DNA of 64,000 nt, from NCBI RefSeq assembly GCF_004751985.1, contig NZ_CP038492.1:3162001-3226000 (forward strand). The letters run 5' to 3'. Below, piece after piece: positions 16,963 through 25,459 of the stretch. The notes beneath the pieces are model-generated. The model saw only the letters and a program-made list of their open reading frames with translations, ran no database searches and was not told where the DNA came from. A program made the position numbers and the translations under genes. The stretch's first letter is position 1. Each line of letters opens with the position of its first letter. This DNA comes from Rhodophyticola sp. CCM32. Its GTDB lineage: Bacteria; Pseudomonadota; Alphaproteobacteria; Rhodobacterales; Rhodobacteraceae.

Positions 16963-18798
16963 ATGGGCAGCGCGGGACCGGATGACCGTCTGGCGCAGGA
17001 ACGGCGCCTGCGACTGGCTGCCGAACGGTTGCTGGCCCAGAAGTCCGAGGAACTTTATGCCGTCAACAGGAAGCTCGCCGATCATGCCAATGCCCTGTCT
17101 TATCAGGTCATCGAACAGCGCGAGGCCCATGCGGAACTGGAAGGCCAGACGACCCAGGTCAAGGCCGAGCTTGAGGTTGCCACCGAAAAAGCCGTGGTGG
17201 CAGAACGTCGGTTGTGGGATTCGCTGGAAGCCATCGAAGACGGGTTCGCGATTTTCGACAATGACTGGCGGCTGATCGCGGCAAACCCGGCTTTTGTCTC
17301 TGTCTTCGACGGCCTGTCCGACATCGCCCCCGGAACCAGCTATGACGCTGTTCTGCGCATTGCGGTGGATGAAGGCATCGTCGATCTGGAAGGGGTTGCC
17401 CCGGATGACTGGGTTGATGACATGATCGCCCGCTGGGAGGCGGATGATATCCCGGAACGGACGCTGAAGCTCTGGAACGGTGTTTATATCCGCCTGCATG
17501 ATGAACGCACCCCCCAGGGCGATGTGGTGTCGCTTGCGATCAACATCACCGATACGATTCGCCGGGAACATGACCTGCGGCAGGCCCGCGATCTGGCCGA
17601 GGCTGCAACCCGGGCCAAATCGGCCTTTCTGGCGAATATGAGCCATGAGATCCGCACGCCGATGAATGGTGTCGTGGCGATGGCCGATCTGCTGTGCGAG
17701 ACGGAGCTGAACGAAGAACAGCGGCTTTATACCGAGACGATCAGGAACTCGGGCGAGGCTTTGCTGGTGATCATCAATGATGTGCTCGACTATTCCAAGA
17801 TCGAGGCTGACAAGATTGCATTCCGGGCGGAAATCTTTGATCTGCAGGATATGATCAACGAGATTTTCCGGCTTCTGCGTCCGGGCATCCAGGGCAGTGA
17901 TCTGCTGCTGAAGATGGATTACGACATGCTCATGCCCGACCGGATCGTGGCGGATCGCGGGCGCATCCGGCAGGTTCTGACCAATCTGATCGGCAATGCG
18001 GTGAAATTCACCGAGGCCGGGCATGTGCTGGTCCGGGTGATCTGCGATGACAGGTCCGAGGGGCAGGTGAGGTTTCGCCTGATTGTCGAGGATACGGGCA
18101 TCGGCATACCCGCCAAGATGCAGGCCCATGTGTTCGGTCAGTTCAATCAGGTCGAGGATCAGGCGAACCGCAGGTTCGAGGGCACCGGGCTTGGTCTGGC
18201 GATCTCGCGCCAGCTGATCACAAAGATGAAAGGGGAGATGTGGCTGGAAAGTGAACCGGGGGCCGGGTCTGCCTTCGGGCTTCGTCTCTGCGTCTCGCTG
18301 CCGGAAGGGCAGGAAGAGGATCCCGGGGGTGTATCCACACCCGTTGACACGCTGCCCGCGCCCGCAGAATTGACAGATGACAGACAGGGGGAGAAGATCG
18401 CACCCCGCCTGCTGGCCGCAGAGGATAACAAGACCAACCAGTTGATTTTCCGAAAGATGATCCAGAGTCTCACGCTTGATCTTCAGATCACCGATAATGG
18501 CCGTGAGTTGCTTGAGGCATATGTCGCCAACCCGCCTGATCTGGTGTTCACCGATATTTCCATGCCGGTGATGGACGGGTTGGAGGCGGCACAGGCGATC
18601 CGCGCATATGAGGCTGAAAACGGTCTGCCCCGGGTGCCGATTGTGGCCATTACGGCCCATGCCATGGCCGGGGACGAGACGCGGATATTTGAGGCAGGCA
18701 TTGATCATTACCTGACCAAGCCTTTGAAGAAAAAAGAGATTATGGATAAAATCCTGTCTCTGACCCCGAGTGCGGAGGTATCTGTGCAAAACGGGTAA
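16963..18798 (+). CDS. Hybrid sensor histidine kinase with receiver domain
   Basis: This 611-residue cytoplasmic-looking hybrid kinase begins with a coiled coil (about residues 10-80). A PAS-like sensor follows (LWDSLEAIEDGFAIFDNDW). The HisKA dimerisation domain carries the phospho-accepting H228 in MSHEIRTPMNG. The HATPase domain shows its N, G1 and G2 boxes (NLIGNAVKF, DTGIGIP, GTGLGLAIS). A C-terminal receiver carries phospho-acceptor D531 in FTDISMPVMDG. No transmembrane segment is evident, so it probably senses an internal signal. No partner regulator gene is adjacent. The start MGSAGPDD is preferred; an open frame reaches 16903 without clear ribosome-binding support for either. Confidence 0.9.
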   Translation: MGSAGPDDRLAQERRLRLAAERLLAQKSEELYAVNRKLADHANALSYQVIEQREAHAELEGQTTQVKAELEVATEKAVVAERRLWDSLEAIEDGFAIFDNDWRLIAANPAFVSVFDGLSDIAPGTSYDAVLRIAVDEGIVDLEGVAPDDWVDDMIARWEADDIPERTLKLWNGVYIRLHDERTPQGDVVSLAINITDTIRREHDLRQARDLAEAATRAKSAFLANMSHEIRTPMNGVVAMADLLCETELNEEQRLYTETIRNSGEALLVIINDVLDYSKIEADKIAFRAEIFDLQDMINEIFRLLRPGIQGSDLLLKMDYDMLMPDRIVADRGRIRQVLTNLIGNAVKFTEAGHVLVRVICDDRSEGQVRFRLIVEDTGIGIPAKMQAHVFGQFNQVEDQANRRFEGTGLGLAISRQLITKMKGEMWLESEPGAGSAFGLRLCVSLPEGQEEDPGGVSTPVDTLPAPAELTDDRQGEKIAPRLLAAEDNKTNQLIFRKMIQSLTLDLQITDNGRELLEAYVANPPDLVFTDISMPVMDGLEAAQAIRAYEAENGLPRVPIVAITAHAMAGDETRIFEAGIDHYLTKPLKKKEIMDKILSLTPSAEVSVQNG

Positions 18799-18833
18799 TA
18801 TATTCCGGTTCAAACCCGAAATGCGCTGCACAG

Positions 18834-18917
18834 GTGGAAAACTTCAGTTTTCCACACGGAATTCTGCAGAATTCCGGCCCTTGCGGTTCACGGGAAACCC
18901 GGCCTTTCAGAGGCCGG
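18834..18917. terminator. Three consecutive hairpins after the hybrid kinase gene
   Basis: Three perfect inverted repeats follow one another. GTGGAAAAC pairs with GTTTTCCAC (18834-18855). GGAATTCTGCAGAATTCC is a full 18-bp palindrome (18858-18875). CCGGCCT pairs with AGGCCGG (18899-18917). None has a strong T-run, so function as a terminator is inferred. They lead directly into the hairpin repeat that starts at 18925. Confidence 0.5.
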
Positions 18918-18924
18918 TGCAATA

Positions 18925-19021
18925 AAGCTTTTCGAGTTTAACCTGAGACATATGTCATCACTTTTCGCGTTCGACCGAAGGGAGAGGCAGCGAAAAAGTG
19001 ATTCATGTTTAACTCGAAACG
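18925..19021. repeat. Hairpin repeat, copy 2
   Basis: This is the reverse-complement counterpart of the element at 1-98. The outer arms are TTTCGAGTTTAAC (18930-18942) and GTTTAACTCGAAA (19007-19019), with one mismatch. The inner arms are ATCACTTTTCGC (18957-18968) and GCGAAAAAGTGAT (18990-19002), with one bulge. The loop carries the shared core ttcgaccgaagggagagg. It lies between convergent genes, 13 bases from the asparaginase stop. Confidence 0.75.
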
Positions 19022-19034
19022 CTATAGCAGGCTC

Positions 19035-20042
19035 TTACAAGGTCCAGCCTGTCACGCTGTCTGTCACCCGGTACTGGCCGGTCTCGATCCCGCGCCAGTT
19101 GCGGATCGGGCCGTGGCGATAGTGGATTGCGTCGGGATGGTCCGCATCCAGCAGGCCCGCGCCGATCAGAAGCCGGGTGATCACCGCCTCGGCCCCGCGC
19201 GTGGTGCCATCTTCGATCTTGACCGCCATGCCAAGCTTCTGCTCCGGCAAAATCGCCACAAACACCGCCTCGGCCCCGGTCTTGATCGAGGCGCGGCCCT
19301 CCATCGCGCGCATCAGACGGGTGCAGGCCCGGCCTTCCCCGGCCACCAGATGCGGATAGGCGGCCATCGCCCGGGTCAGCCGGTATTGCGCCCTGTCGCG
19401 GGCAGTACCCGTACCCTGTGCGGCGGCGAACCCGGCCATGGCACGGGCCAGCCCGGTCAGGGTGCAGGCGAAATTCGGGGCAGAGCATCCATCAATCCCG
19501 TACCCGGGGCTGTCCTCTCCTGTCACCTCTTCAAACGCGGCTTTTGCGGCGCGCTGCACCGGGTGATCCAGATCCACATATTCCGGCCCCGCGCCCAGAT
19601 GCTTGCCGAGCGTCAGAAAACCGGAATGTTTGCCGGAACAATTGTTGTGCCGCTGGCCCGGCTCTTCCCCGGCGCGGATCAACCCGTATCGGGCCTCCTT
19701 GTCATTGGGCATCTGCGGGCCGCAGCGAAACGCCGCTTCGTCCAGCCCCAGAGATCCCAGCCAGGTTTCCACCATATCGGTATGGATATGGGCGCCCTGA
19801 TGAGACGCGCAGGACAGGGCCAGATGTGCCTCGTTCAACCCGAACGCATCCGCCGCCCCGCTTTCGATCAGCGGCAGGGCCTGGATCATCTTGCAGGAGG
19901 AGCGCGGCAGGATCACCATATCGGGGTTCCCCCAGGCCGCCACCACATCGCCACCCGCATCCCAGATCACCGCATGCCCCCGGTGTCGGCTTTCGCAGAT
20001 CGACCCGCGCCAGACCTCAACCAGTGTTTCCGCATTCGGCAT
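19035..20042 (-). CDS. L-asparaginase, AnsA/asparaginase II (PF06089-type) family
   Basis: This ~335-residue protein belongs to the asparaginase family typified by Rhizobium etli AnsA and is unrelated to E. coli-type asparaginases. Family segments are visible: PRSSCKMIQALPLIESGAA, ALSCASHQGAHIHTDMV, HNNCSGKHSGFL, GYGIDGCSAPNFA and KIEDGTTRGAEAV. It would hydrolyse asparagine to aspartate and ammonia in the cytoplasm. I prefer the start MPNAETLVEVW, where family alignment begins; an ATG 18 bases upstream is also open. It is monocistronic. Confidence 0.88.
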   Translation of the reverse strand: MPNAETLVEVWRGSICESRHRGHAVIWDAGGDVVAAWGNPDMVILPRSSCKMIQALPLIESGAADAFGLNEAHLALSCASHQGAHIHTDMVETWLGSLGLDEAAFRCGPQMPNDKEARYGLIRAGEEPGQRHNNCSGKHSGFLTLGKHLGAGPEYVDLDHPVQRAAKAAFEEVTGEDSPGYGIDGCSAPNFACTLTGLARAMAGFAAAQGTGTARDRAQYRLTRAMAAYPHLVAGEGRACTRLMRAMEGRASIKTGAEAVFVAILPEQKLGMAVKIEDGTTRGAEAVITRLLIGAGLLDADHPDAIHYRHGPIRNWRGIETGQYRVTDSVTGWTL

Positions 20043-20212
20043 TTTTCCGCTCCCATTCACCTCCCGGCGAATTTATGCCGCCGGGGCTTTCCCACGCCTT
20101 GTGATTCAGGTTAATCTGCAACAGCTAAAAGAGAAACGCCCGATCCACCGAGCAAGAGCAGATAATGCCAGGAACGGCGCGAGGCAGAGTAAGGCTGGAG
20201 GCGATAGGGAAG

Positions 20213-20743
20213 ATGAGACACAGAGTATTTTGTGCGCTGGCCGGGATTGCGTTGTTCCTGACGGCATATGACGTCGCGGCGCAGGAAGAATCCTCAAACC
20301 GGGTGAACGCCGAAACGGATTGGAGCGTCTTTGTCGAAGATGACCCGACCCAGTGCTGGGTGGTTTCCACCCCCCGTGAAACCGTCAATACCCGCGATGG
20401 CCGTGTTGTGGCCGTGCGCCGGGGTGAGATTCTGATGTTTATCAGCTATTGGCCGGCCGAGGAAAAACGCGGCGAGGTTTCGTTCACCGGCGGCTATCCG
20501 TTTGCGCCAGGCTCCACCGTCACGATGGAGATCGGCGGCACCACGTTTGAGATGTTCACCGATGGCGAAATGGCCTGGGCCGCGTCCGAGCAGGATGATC
20601 AGCGCATCGTCACGGCGATGAAACGCGGCGCCGAGGCGGTTCTGACCGCGCGGTCCTCCCGCGGGACGCAAACGCAGGATACCTTTTCGCTTCTTGGCTT
20701 TACCGCTGCGGTCGAGGATGCCGAGGCCCGTTGCGGCGGCTGA
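20213..20743 (+). CDS. Invasion-associated locus B (IalB) family periplasmic protein
   Basis: This 176-residue protein has a Sec signal ([19 protein letters not shown] to VAAQ). The IalB core is visible: [55 protein letters not shown] and a late [19 protein letters not shown]. IalB was named in Bartonella, but homologues are general in alphaproteobacteria and their exact role is unclear. Two cysteines (CW in the core, C near the end) could form a disulphide. GGAGG lies upstream of the chosen ATG. rlmN follows 82 bases downstream. Confidence 0.88.
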   Translation: MRHRVFCALAGIALFLTAYDVAAQEESSNRVNAETDWSVFVEDDPTQCWVVSTPRETVNTRDGRVVAVRRGEILMFISYWPAEEKRGEVSFTGGYPFAPGSTVTMEIGGTTFEMFTDGEMAWAASEQDDQRIVTAMKRGAEAVLTARSSRGTQTQDTFSLLGFTAAVEDAEARCGG

Positions 20744-20825
20744 TCACGGGGTTTGCATCCCCGGGGGTTTGCCTTGGGGCGCGCCGCGCTATATGTCAGC
20801 CGCTTGGACCCAGAGGATGCACGCC

Positions 20826-22004
20826 ATGACTGCCAGCGCCCCTGTTACACAGGACGTTCTGACCCTTCCGCGCAAACTGCCTGACGGGCCCGTCAATCTG
20901 GTGGGTCTGACCCGTGATGCCTTGCGCGACGTGCTGATCGCCCATGGCACGCCCGAGAAACAGGCCAGAATGCGGGTGGGACAGATCTGGCAATGGATCT
21001 ATCAGAAAGGCATCCGCGATTTCGACGCGATGACCAATCTCAGCAAATCCTACCGGGCAGAGCTGGCAGAGGCGTTTGTCATTGCCCGGCCCGAGGTGGT
21101 GTCGCGTCAGGTGTCTGCCGATGGCACCCGCAAATATCTGGTGCGCATCGCCGGCGGTCATGAGGTGGAGGTTGTCTATATCCCCGAGGAAGATCGCGGG
21201 ACGCTGTGCATCTCGTCCCAGGTCGGTTGCACGCTGACCTGTTCCTTCTGTCACACGGGCACGCAGAAACTGGTGCGCAACCTGACGGCAGGCGAAATTG
21301 TCGGTCAGGTCATGCTGGCCCGGGATGATCTGGATGAATGGCCCGAACCCGGCGAGGGCGCGGACAGGCGGCCCCGATTGCTCAGCAATGTGGTGCTGAT
21401 GGGCATGGGCGAACCGCTGTATAATTTCGAAAATGTCCGCGATGCGATGAAAATCACCATGGACCCCGAAGGTATCTCGCTCAGCCGTCGGCGGATCACG
21501 CTGTCCACCTCGGGCGTGGTGCCTGAAATTGCCCGCACCGCGGATGAAATCGGCTGCATGCTGGCGGTCAGCTTCCATGGCACCACCGATGAGATTCGCG
21601 ACAAGCTTGTGCCGATCAACCGGAAATGGCCGCTTGCGGAGCTTCTGGGCGCGTTGCGGGCCTATCCGAAAGCCTCGAACTCGGAACGCATCACCTTTGA
21701 ATATGTGATGCTGAAAGATGTGAATGACAGCGATGAAGATGCCCGCCGTCTGGTCAATCTGATCAAGGGCATTCCCGCCAAGATCAACCTGATCCCGTTC
21801 AACGAATGGCCCGGTGCGCCTTATCAGCGGTCAGACTGGCAGCGGATCGAACGGTTCGCCGATATCGTCTATAAGGCGGGCTATGCCAGCCCGATCCGAA
21901 CCCCCAGGGGCGAGGATATCATGGCCGCCTGTGGTCAGCTGAAATCCGCCACCGAACGGGCCCGGAAATCGCGGGCGCAGATTGCGGCGGAAACCAAGCT
22001 CTGA
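20826..22004 (+). CDS. rlmN: 23S rRNA (adenine-2503-C2) methyltransferase / tRNA A37 methyltransferase
   Basis: This 392-residue radical-SAM enzyme methylates C2 of A2503 in 23S rRNA and of A37 in some tRNAs. The radical-SAM cluster motif [13 protein letters not shown] is clear. Also visible are the N-terminal [20 protein letters not shown] accessory domain, the GMGEPLYNF motif, [17 protein letters not shown], and the C-terminal conserved cysteine in MAACGQL that takes part in the methyl transfer. AGAGG precedes the chosen ATG; an ATG 9 bases upstream is less well placed. The gene is probably transcribed alone or with the IalB gene. Confidence 0.95.
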   Translation: MTASAPVTQDVLTLPRKLPDGPVNLVGLTRDALRDVLIAHGTPEKQARMRVGQIWQWIYQKGIRDFDAMTNLSKSYRAELAEAFVIARPEVVSRQVSADGTRKYLVRIAGGHEVEVVYIPEEDRGTLCISSQVGCTLTCSFCHTGTQKLVRNLTAGEIVGQVMLARDDLDEWPEPGEGADRRPRLLSNVVLMGMGEPLYNFENVRDAMKITMDPEGISLSRRRITLSTSGVVPEIARTADEIGCMLAVSFHGTTDEIRDKLVPINRKWPLAELLGALRAYPKASNSERITFEYVMLKDVNDSDEDARRLVNLIKGIPAKINLIPFNEWPGAPYQRSDWQRIERFADIVYKAGYASPIRTPRGEDIMAACGQLKSATERARKSRAQIAAETKL

Positions 22005-22163
22005 TCGCAGCAGAATCGCGCTTCGCGGCAAGCGCGGATCCAAAGCTTTGGACCATGTCCTGAAATGGATGAATGGCAGGGCTGCCGGCGGAGGAAGGAT
22101 GAAACCGGCTCCTCCGATTCTATGCGTCCTGTTTGAATAGGCGGTTACAGCATGCTGCCTTAC

Positions 22164-22244
22164 ACCTGAGACATCGCGGATCACAAATACCCTGCCATGC
22201 CTTCGGCTCTCCCCGGGGGATTGGTGATATGCCATGGCTCAGGT
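22164..22244. repeat. Hairpin repeat, remote copy in the gene-free stretch 22005-22307
   Basis: Outer arms ACCTGAG (22164-22170) and CTCAGGT (22238-22244) enclose near-matching inner arms ATCACAAAT (22180-22188) and ATTGGTGAT (22220-22228). The loop contains ccttcggctctcccc. The order ACCTGAG-ACAT-...-ATCAC-loop matches the element at 18925-19021, but the primary sequence has diverged. I see no gene in the remainder of this stretch. Confidence 0.5.
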
Positions 22245-22307
22245 CAAAGGCGGGGGGCGGTCATTGAATGCAGTTCTTTATAGCCCTGCAGCCCCCTGTC
22301 TATATAG

Positions 22308-22336
22308 AAAAAGGCGGCCCTAACGGGCCGCCTTTT
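22308..22336 (-). terminator. Rho-independent terminator of the small secreted-protein gene
   Basis: AAAAAGGCGGCCC-TAAC-GGGCCGCCTTTT forms a stem of at least 12 bp with a tetraloop and T-runs on both sides. It lies 30 bases beyond the stop of the minus-strand gene that ends at 22366. Confidence 0.9.
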
Positions 22337-22365
22337 GAAACTGTGCTGTCAGGTAACTGACTTAG

Positions 22366-22542
22366 TTAAGACGCAGCAGCAGCAATCAAAATAAGTGCCA
22401 GGATCGGAACGATGATGCCACCAGCCGAAGATGATGTGTCTTCAACAATAACAACAGGTTCCAGAACCGGTTCTGCGATGCCGCCTGCAAAAGCGGAGGT
22501 GGCGGCTACCGAAAGAGTGGCGGCGAGAGCGAGTTTTTTCAT
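22366..22542 (-). CDS. Small secreted or membrane-anchored protein of unknown function
   Basis: This 58-residue product starts MKKLALAATLSVAATSAFAG, a textbook signal peptide. A proline- and valine-rich linker (EPVLEPVVIVEDTSS) follows, then a hydrophobic C-terminal tail (IIVPILALILIAAAAS). After cleavage it would be a ~38-residue peptide with one membrane segment. Similar tiny proteins in Rhodobacteraceae are sometimes labelled ferrochelatase in databases, but no ferrochelatase domain is present. A strong terminator follows, so it is a discrete, probably well-expressed unit. The start was placed at MKKL; MEDT, 12 bases upstream, lacks a signal-like N-terminus. Confidence 0.75.
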   Translation of the reverse strand: MKKLALAATLSVAATSAFAGGIAEPVLEPVVIVEDTSSSAGGIIVPILALILIAAAAS

Positions 22543-22690
22543 TGTATCCTCCAAGATACGCCCTTATGGCGCGGAATTGCGCAACTATTAGGGCACCCAA
22601 GACTGTACCTCGTGGTCCGGTTTAATCAGCAATGACAGGTGATTGCAATGCTGCGGAATAGTCCGAATTCGCACGAAAGATGATTTGTCG

Positions 22691-23287
22691 TCAAATAAGC
22701 AACACTTGTGTTCCGCGGTTGGTCATCCCGAACAGTTCCGCAATATGCTCGTTATAAAGCCCGATGCAGCCATTCGATGACCGGCGCCCGATCTTACGTG
22801 TGTCATGGGTGCCGTGAATCCGGTAATAGGTCCAGCCCAGATAAAGCGCATGGGTGCCAAGCGGATTATCGGGGCCGGGCGGCACATAGGCCGGCCATTC
22901 CGGGTTGCGCTCCTGCATGGCCGGTGTCGGTCGCCAATCGGGGCCTTCCACCAGACGCACCACTTCGGTACGGCCGCGGCGGGTCAGATCATCGGTCATC
23001 GGCACGGATGTGGGGTACAGACGATATGTGTTCTGGTCTTCGCTCCAGAAATGCAGCGCCCGCGAGGTGATATCCACCAGAATCGCCCCGTTCTGCGTGT
23101 CGCTGAAATAGGGCCGCCAATCCAGCGTGCGGAAGCTGGAAATATTGTGGCGCACGGATTGCGATATATCGCGTTCGATCTCGGTTGTTTCAGGCGCGGT
23201 CTGTGCCAGGGCCGGTGCGGCCAGCCCGGCAGCGGCGCTGCCCAGAAACAAACGGCGGGACAAATGTGAAGAAAATGGTTTTGGCAT
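22691..23287 (-). CDS. L,D-transpeptidase (YkuD family), Tat-exported
   Basis: This 198-residue protein has the twin-arginine signal SRRLFLGSAAAGLAAPALAQ. The YkuD domain follows with ILVDITSRALHFW at its start, ALYLGWTYYRIHGTHDTRKIG in the middle, and the catalytic signature HG(T)...SSNGCIGLYNEHI with nucleophile cysteine C174. Such enzymes make 3-3 peptidoglycan cross-links or attach lipoproteins to the wall. GGAGAACACC precedes the ATG. It is divergent from the CAP lipoprotein gene and near a second L,D-transpeptidase, so this is an envelope-modelling group. Confidence 0.9.
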   Translation of the reverse strand: MPKPFSSHLSRRLFLGSAAAGLAAPALAQTAPETTEIERDISQSVRHNISSFRTLDWRPYFSDTQNGAILVDITSRALHFWSEDQNTYRLYPTSVPMTDDLTRRGRTEVVRLVEGPDWRPTPAMQERNPEWPAYVPPGPDNPLGTHALYLGWTYYRIHGTHDTRKIGRRSSNGCIGLYNEHIAELFGMTNRGTQVLLI

Positions 23288-23464
23288 GGTGTTCTCCTGC
23301 GGGCAGTGCCCGTTCTTGGCGCGCAAACTATGACCTACAGGCCGCAGTCGCAAATCAAACAATGCTGTGAACATGCGGAAATCTGCCGGTTGTGTTTGAT
23401 TGACCGCAAGCCGGACTGTAAGGGTCTGGGCAATAAACGGGGCTTTGAGACAGGTATTTCGACA

Positions 23465-24013
23465 ATGGACAGACGGTTTATGATTCTTTCGACAGCGGCG
23501 CTTGCGCTTTCGGCCTGTGCGTCGAATACCGGCCCGCGCCTTGGATCTGATGGCCAGCCATTGCCGGTGATCTACCGAATCAACACCAATGACACCGCGC
23601 GCATCCAGTTTCGTGTGCTGGACAGTGTGAACTCCCTGCGGTCTGCCGCAGGGGCGGCACAGGTAGAGCTGAATGCCGAGCTGAACGCGGCGGCGGCCAC
23701 CCATTCCCGTGACATGTCGGTGCAGAACCGGCCGTGGCATTTCGGCTCTGACGGGTCTTCCCCCATCGACCGGGCGCGGCGGGTTGGCTATCCGGGCACG
23801 GTTCTGGGCGAAAACATCTCGGAAACCTATGAATCCGAGCTGGAAACCGTGGCCGCCTGGATGCAGCAGCCCGATACCCGCGATGTCATCACCGACCCGA
23901 ATGCCCGCGATCTGGGATTCGCCTTCTTTCAGGAGCCGAACGGCAAGATCTGGTGGACCCTTGTCACCGGTGACGGCGGCACCGCAGGCCCGGCCAATGC
24001 GCCGACCGGTTAG
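23465..24013 (+). CDS. CAP-domain (SCP/PR-1-like) lipoprotein
   Basis: This 182-residue precursor has a lipoprotein signal with lipobox LSAC, so it is anchored after cleavage at the cysteine. The CAP fold is visible in VLDSVNSLRSAAGAAQVELN, AAATHSRDMSVQNRPWHFGSD, GENISETYESELETVAAWM and ARDLGFAFFQEPNGKIWWT. Bacterial CAP proteins of this kind occur at the cell surface or in the periplasm; a peptidoglycan or matrix role is suspected but not proven. It is divergent from one L,D-transpeptidase gene and convergent with another. Confidence 0.85.
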   Translation: MDRRFMILSTAALALSACASNTGPRLGSDGQPLPVIYRINTNDTARIQFRVLDSVNSLRSAAGAAQVELNAELNAAAATHSRDMSVQNRPWHFGSDGSSPIDRARRVGYPGTVLGENISETYESELETVAAWMQQPDTRDVITDPNARDLGFAFFQEPNGKIWWTLVTGDGGTAGPANAPTG

Positions 24014-24040
24014 AGAGAAACCGTTTAAGGCAGGGGTGTT

Positions 24041-24529
24041 TTAGGGAAAAATGTCGATGATGGTGCCGGTGTTTACCATCGCGTAAATCTGCCGCATCTC
24101 TGCATTGGTCACCGCGATACAGCCCCAGGTCCAGTCATCGGTGCGCCGAAACGGGCGCGGCGTGCCATGGATAAAGATATCTCCGCCCGGTGATTGCCCA
24201 AGCGCGGCGGCTTCGGCCCGGTCGGCGTCATTCGGATAGCTGATGCCGATGGACAGGTAGAAGTCGCTGTTCGGATTGCGCCGGTCGATGTAATAGCGCC
24301 CTTCGGGTGTGCGCCCGTCGCCTTCCACCTGCTTGTCACCGGCAGGCGCAAAGCCAAGCTCGAACTCATAATGCTCCAACAGCGTCTGATTGTGGAACAG
24401 ATACATCTGACGGCTGCTTTTATGCACCTCGATCCGGGTCACCTCGGGGCCATCATAACTGATGAAACGGGAACAGGCCGCACTGCCAAGCAGAAGCGTA
24501 ATAAGGAATACCCAGTTCAGAAACCGCAT
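24041..24529 (-). CDS. L,D-transpeptidase-like (YkuD) lipoprotein
   Basis: This 162-residue protein has the lipoprotein signal MRFLNWVFLITLLLGSAAC with lipobox SAAC. It has a compact YkuD domain: IEVHKSSRQMYLFHNQTLL, EGDGRTPEGRYYIDRRNPNS, then the active-site block IFIHGTPRP...WTWGCIAVTNAEM with the catalytic cysteine. This is the ErfK/YafK-like short form. Predicted location is the periplasmic face of a membrane. Its stop lies 27 bases from the convergent CAP gene. Confidence 0.88.
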   Translation of the reverse strand: MRFLNWVFLITLLLGSAACSRFISYDGPEVTRIEVHKSSRQMYLFHNQTLLEHYEFELGFAPAGDKQVEGDGRTPEGRYYIDRRNPNSDFYLSIGISYPNDADRAEAAALGQSPGGDIFIHGTPRPFRRTDDWTWGCIAVTNAEMRQIYAMVNTGTIIDIFP

Positions 24530-24598
24530 CTCATTGCCCTGTCTGCCTGCTCGATTATTGATTTCAGGGATACAGCAAGACTACCCATCAAGAAATCG

Positions 24599-25459
24599 TT
24601 AATCGTCTGTCTCGGCTGCCAGAAGCGCCTCCAGACCTGTGTGATAGTCGGGATAGCGCAGGGTCACGCCCAGCTCCTCGCGGATGCGCCTGTTCGCAAC
24701 CCGCTTGCTTTCCGCATAAAAACTGCGCGCCATGGGCGACATTTCGGCCTGATCAATCGGCAGATCCGGCGGCACGGGCCGGCCCAGAAGCCTGGCGGCA
24801 TAGGCGATCACATCTTCGGGAGGGGCGGGCAGATTATCGCAGACATTATAGATCGCGCCCGGATTGGGGCGCTGGATCGAGGCCAGCAGAACCTGCGCGA
24901 TATCCTCCACATGGATGCGGGAAAACACCTGACCCTGTTTGATGATCCGCCGGGCCGTGCCGCGCCGCACCTTGGCAAATGGCCCGCGCCCGGGCCCGTA
25001 AATCCCGGCCAGCCGGAAGATATGCAAAGCCGCCCCGGTTTCCGCGGCCAGATCCTGCCAGGCGGTTTCGGCGGCAACCCGCGCCCGGCCCCGGTCGGTT
25101 GAAGGCGCCAGCGCTGTTTCCTCGCTGACCCATCCGCCCTGATGATCGCCGTAAACCCCGGTGGTCGACAGATAGCCGATCCAGGTTTTCTGCCCGGCAA
25201 TGGCTGCGATATCCTCTCGCAGGGCGGCCAATACCGGGTCGCCCCCGGCCCCCGGCCCGGCAGAGACAAGAATATGCGTGGCCCGCGCCAGATCGTCGCG
25301 CAGATCATCGCCGGGAAATATCCGCGCCGTGACGCCTTTGGCCCGCAATGTCTCTGCCTTGTCGAGGCTGCGCGTTGTGGCAATCACCTCTGCGTCGCCG
25401 GGCAGAAGACGCGCCAGCGCCCGCGCCGAATAGCCATGACCAAAGCTGAGCAGGATCAT
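24599..25459 (-). CDS. NAD(P)-binding SDR/epimerase-like protein (YeeZ type)
   Basis: This 286-residue protein has the Rossmann start [18 protein letters not shown] and family positions such as [36 protein letters not shown] and [15 protein letters not shown]. It resembles atypical/extended short-chain dehydrogenases of the YeeZ group. Substrate and reaction are unknown. Its start codon overlaps the end of queG by 4 bases, making it the last gene of the GST-queG-SDR operon. Confidence 0.8.
   Translation of the reverse strand: MILLSFGHGYSARALARLLPGDAEVIATTRSLDKAETLRAKGVTARIFPGDDLRDDLARATHILVSAGPGAGGDPVLAALREDIAAIAGQKTWIGYLSTTGVYGDHQGGWVSEETALAPSTDRGRARVAAETAWQDLAAETGAALHIFRLAGIYGPGRGPFAKVRRGTARRIIKQGQVFSRIHVEDIAQVLLASIQRPNPGAIYNVCDNLPAPPEDVIAYAARLLGRPVPPDLPIDQAEMSPMARSFYAESKRVANRRIREELGVTLRYPDYHTGLEALLAAETDD

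Noticed and set aside
16825..18831. 668-codon frame opposite the hybrid histidine kinase
   Set aside because: The opposite strand encodes clear HisKA, HATPase and receiver motifs; the antisense frame shows none.
22366..22542. Ferrochelatase
   Set aside because: Similar small proteins sometimes carry this label, but 58 residues with a signal peptide cannot form a ferrochelatase and no motif is present.
24005..24026. Terminator between the CAP gene and the L,D-transpeptidase gene
   Set aside because: CGGTT/AACCG gives only a 5-bp stem with no T-run, too weak to call.
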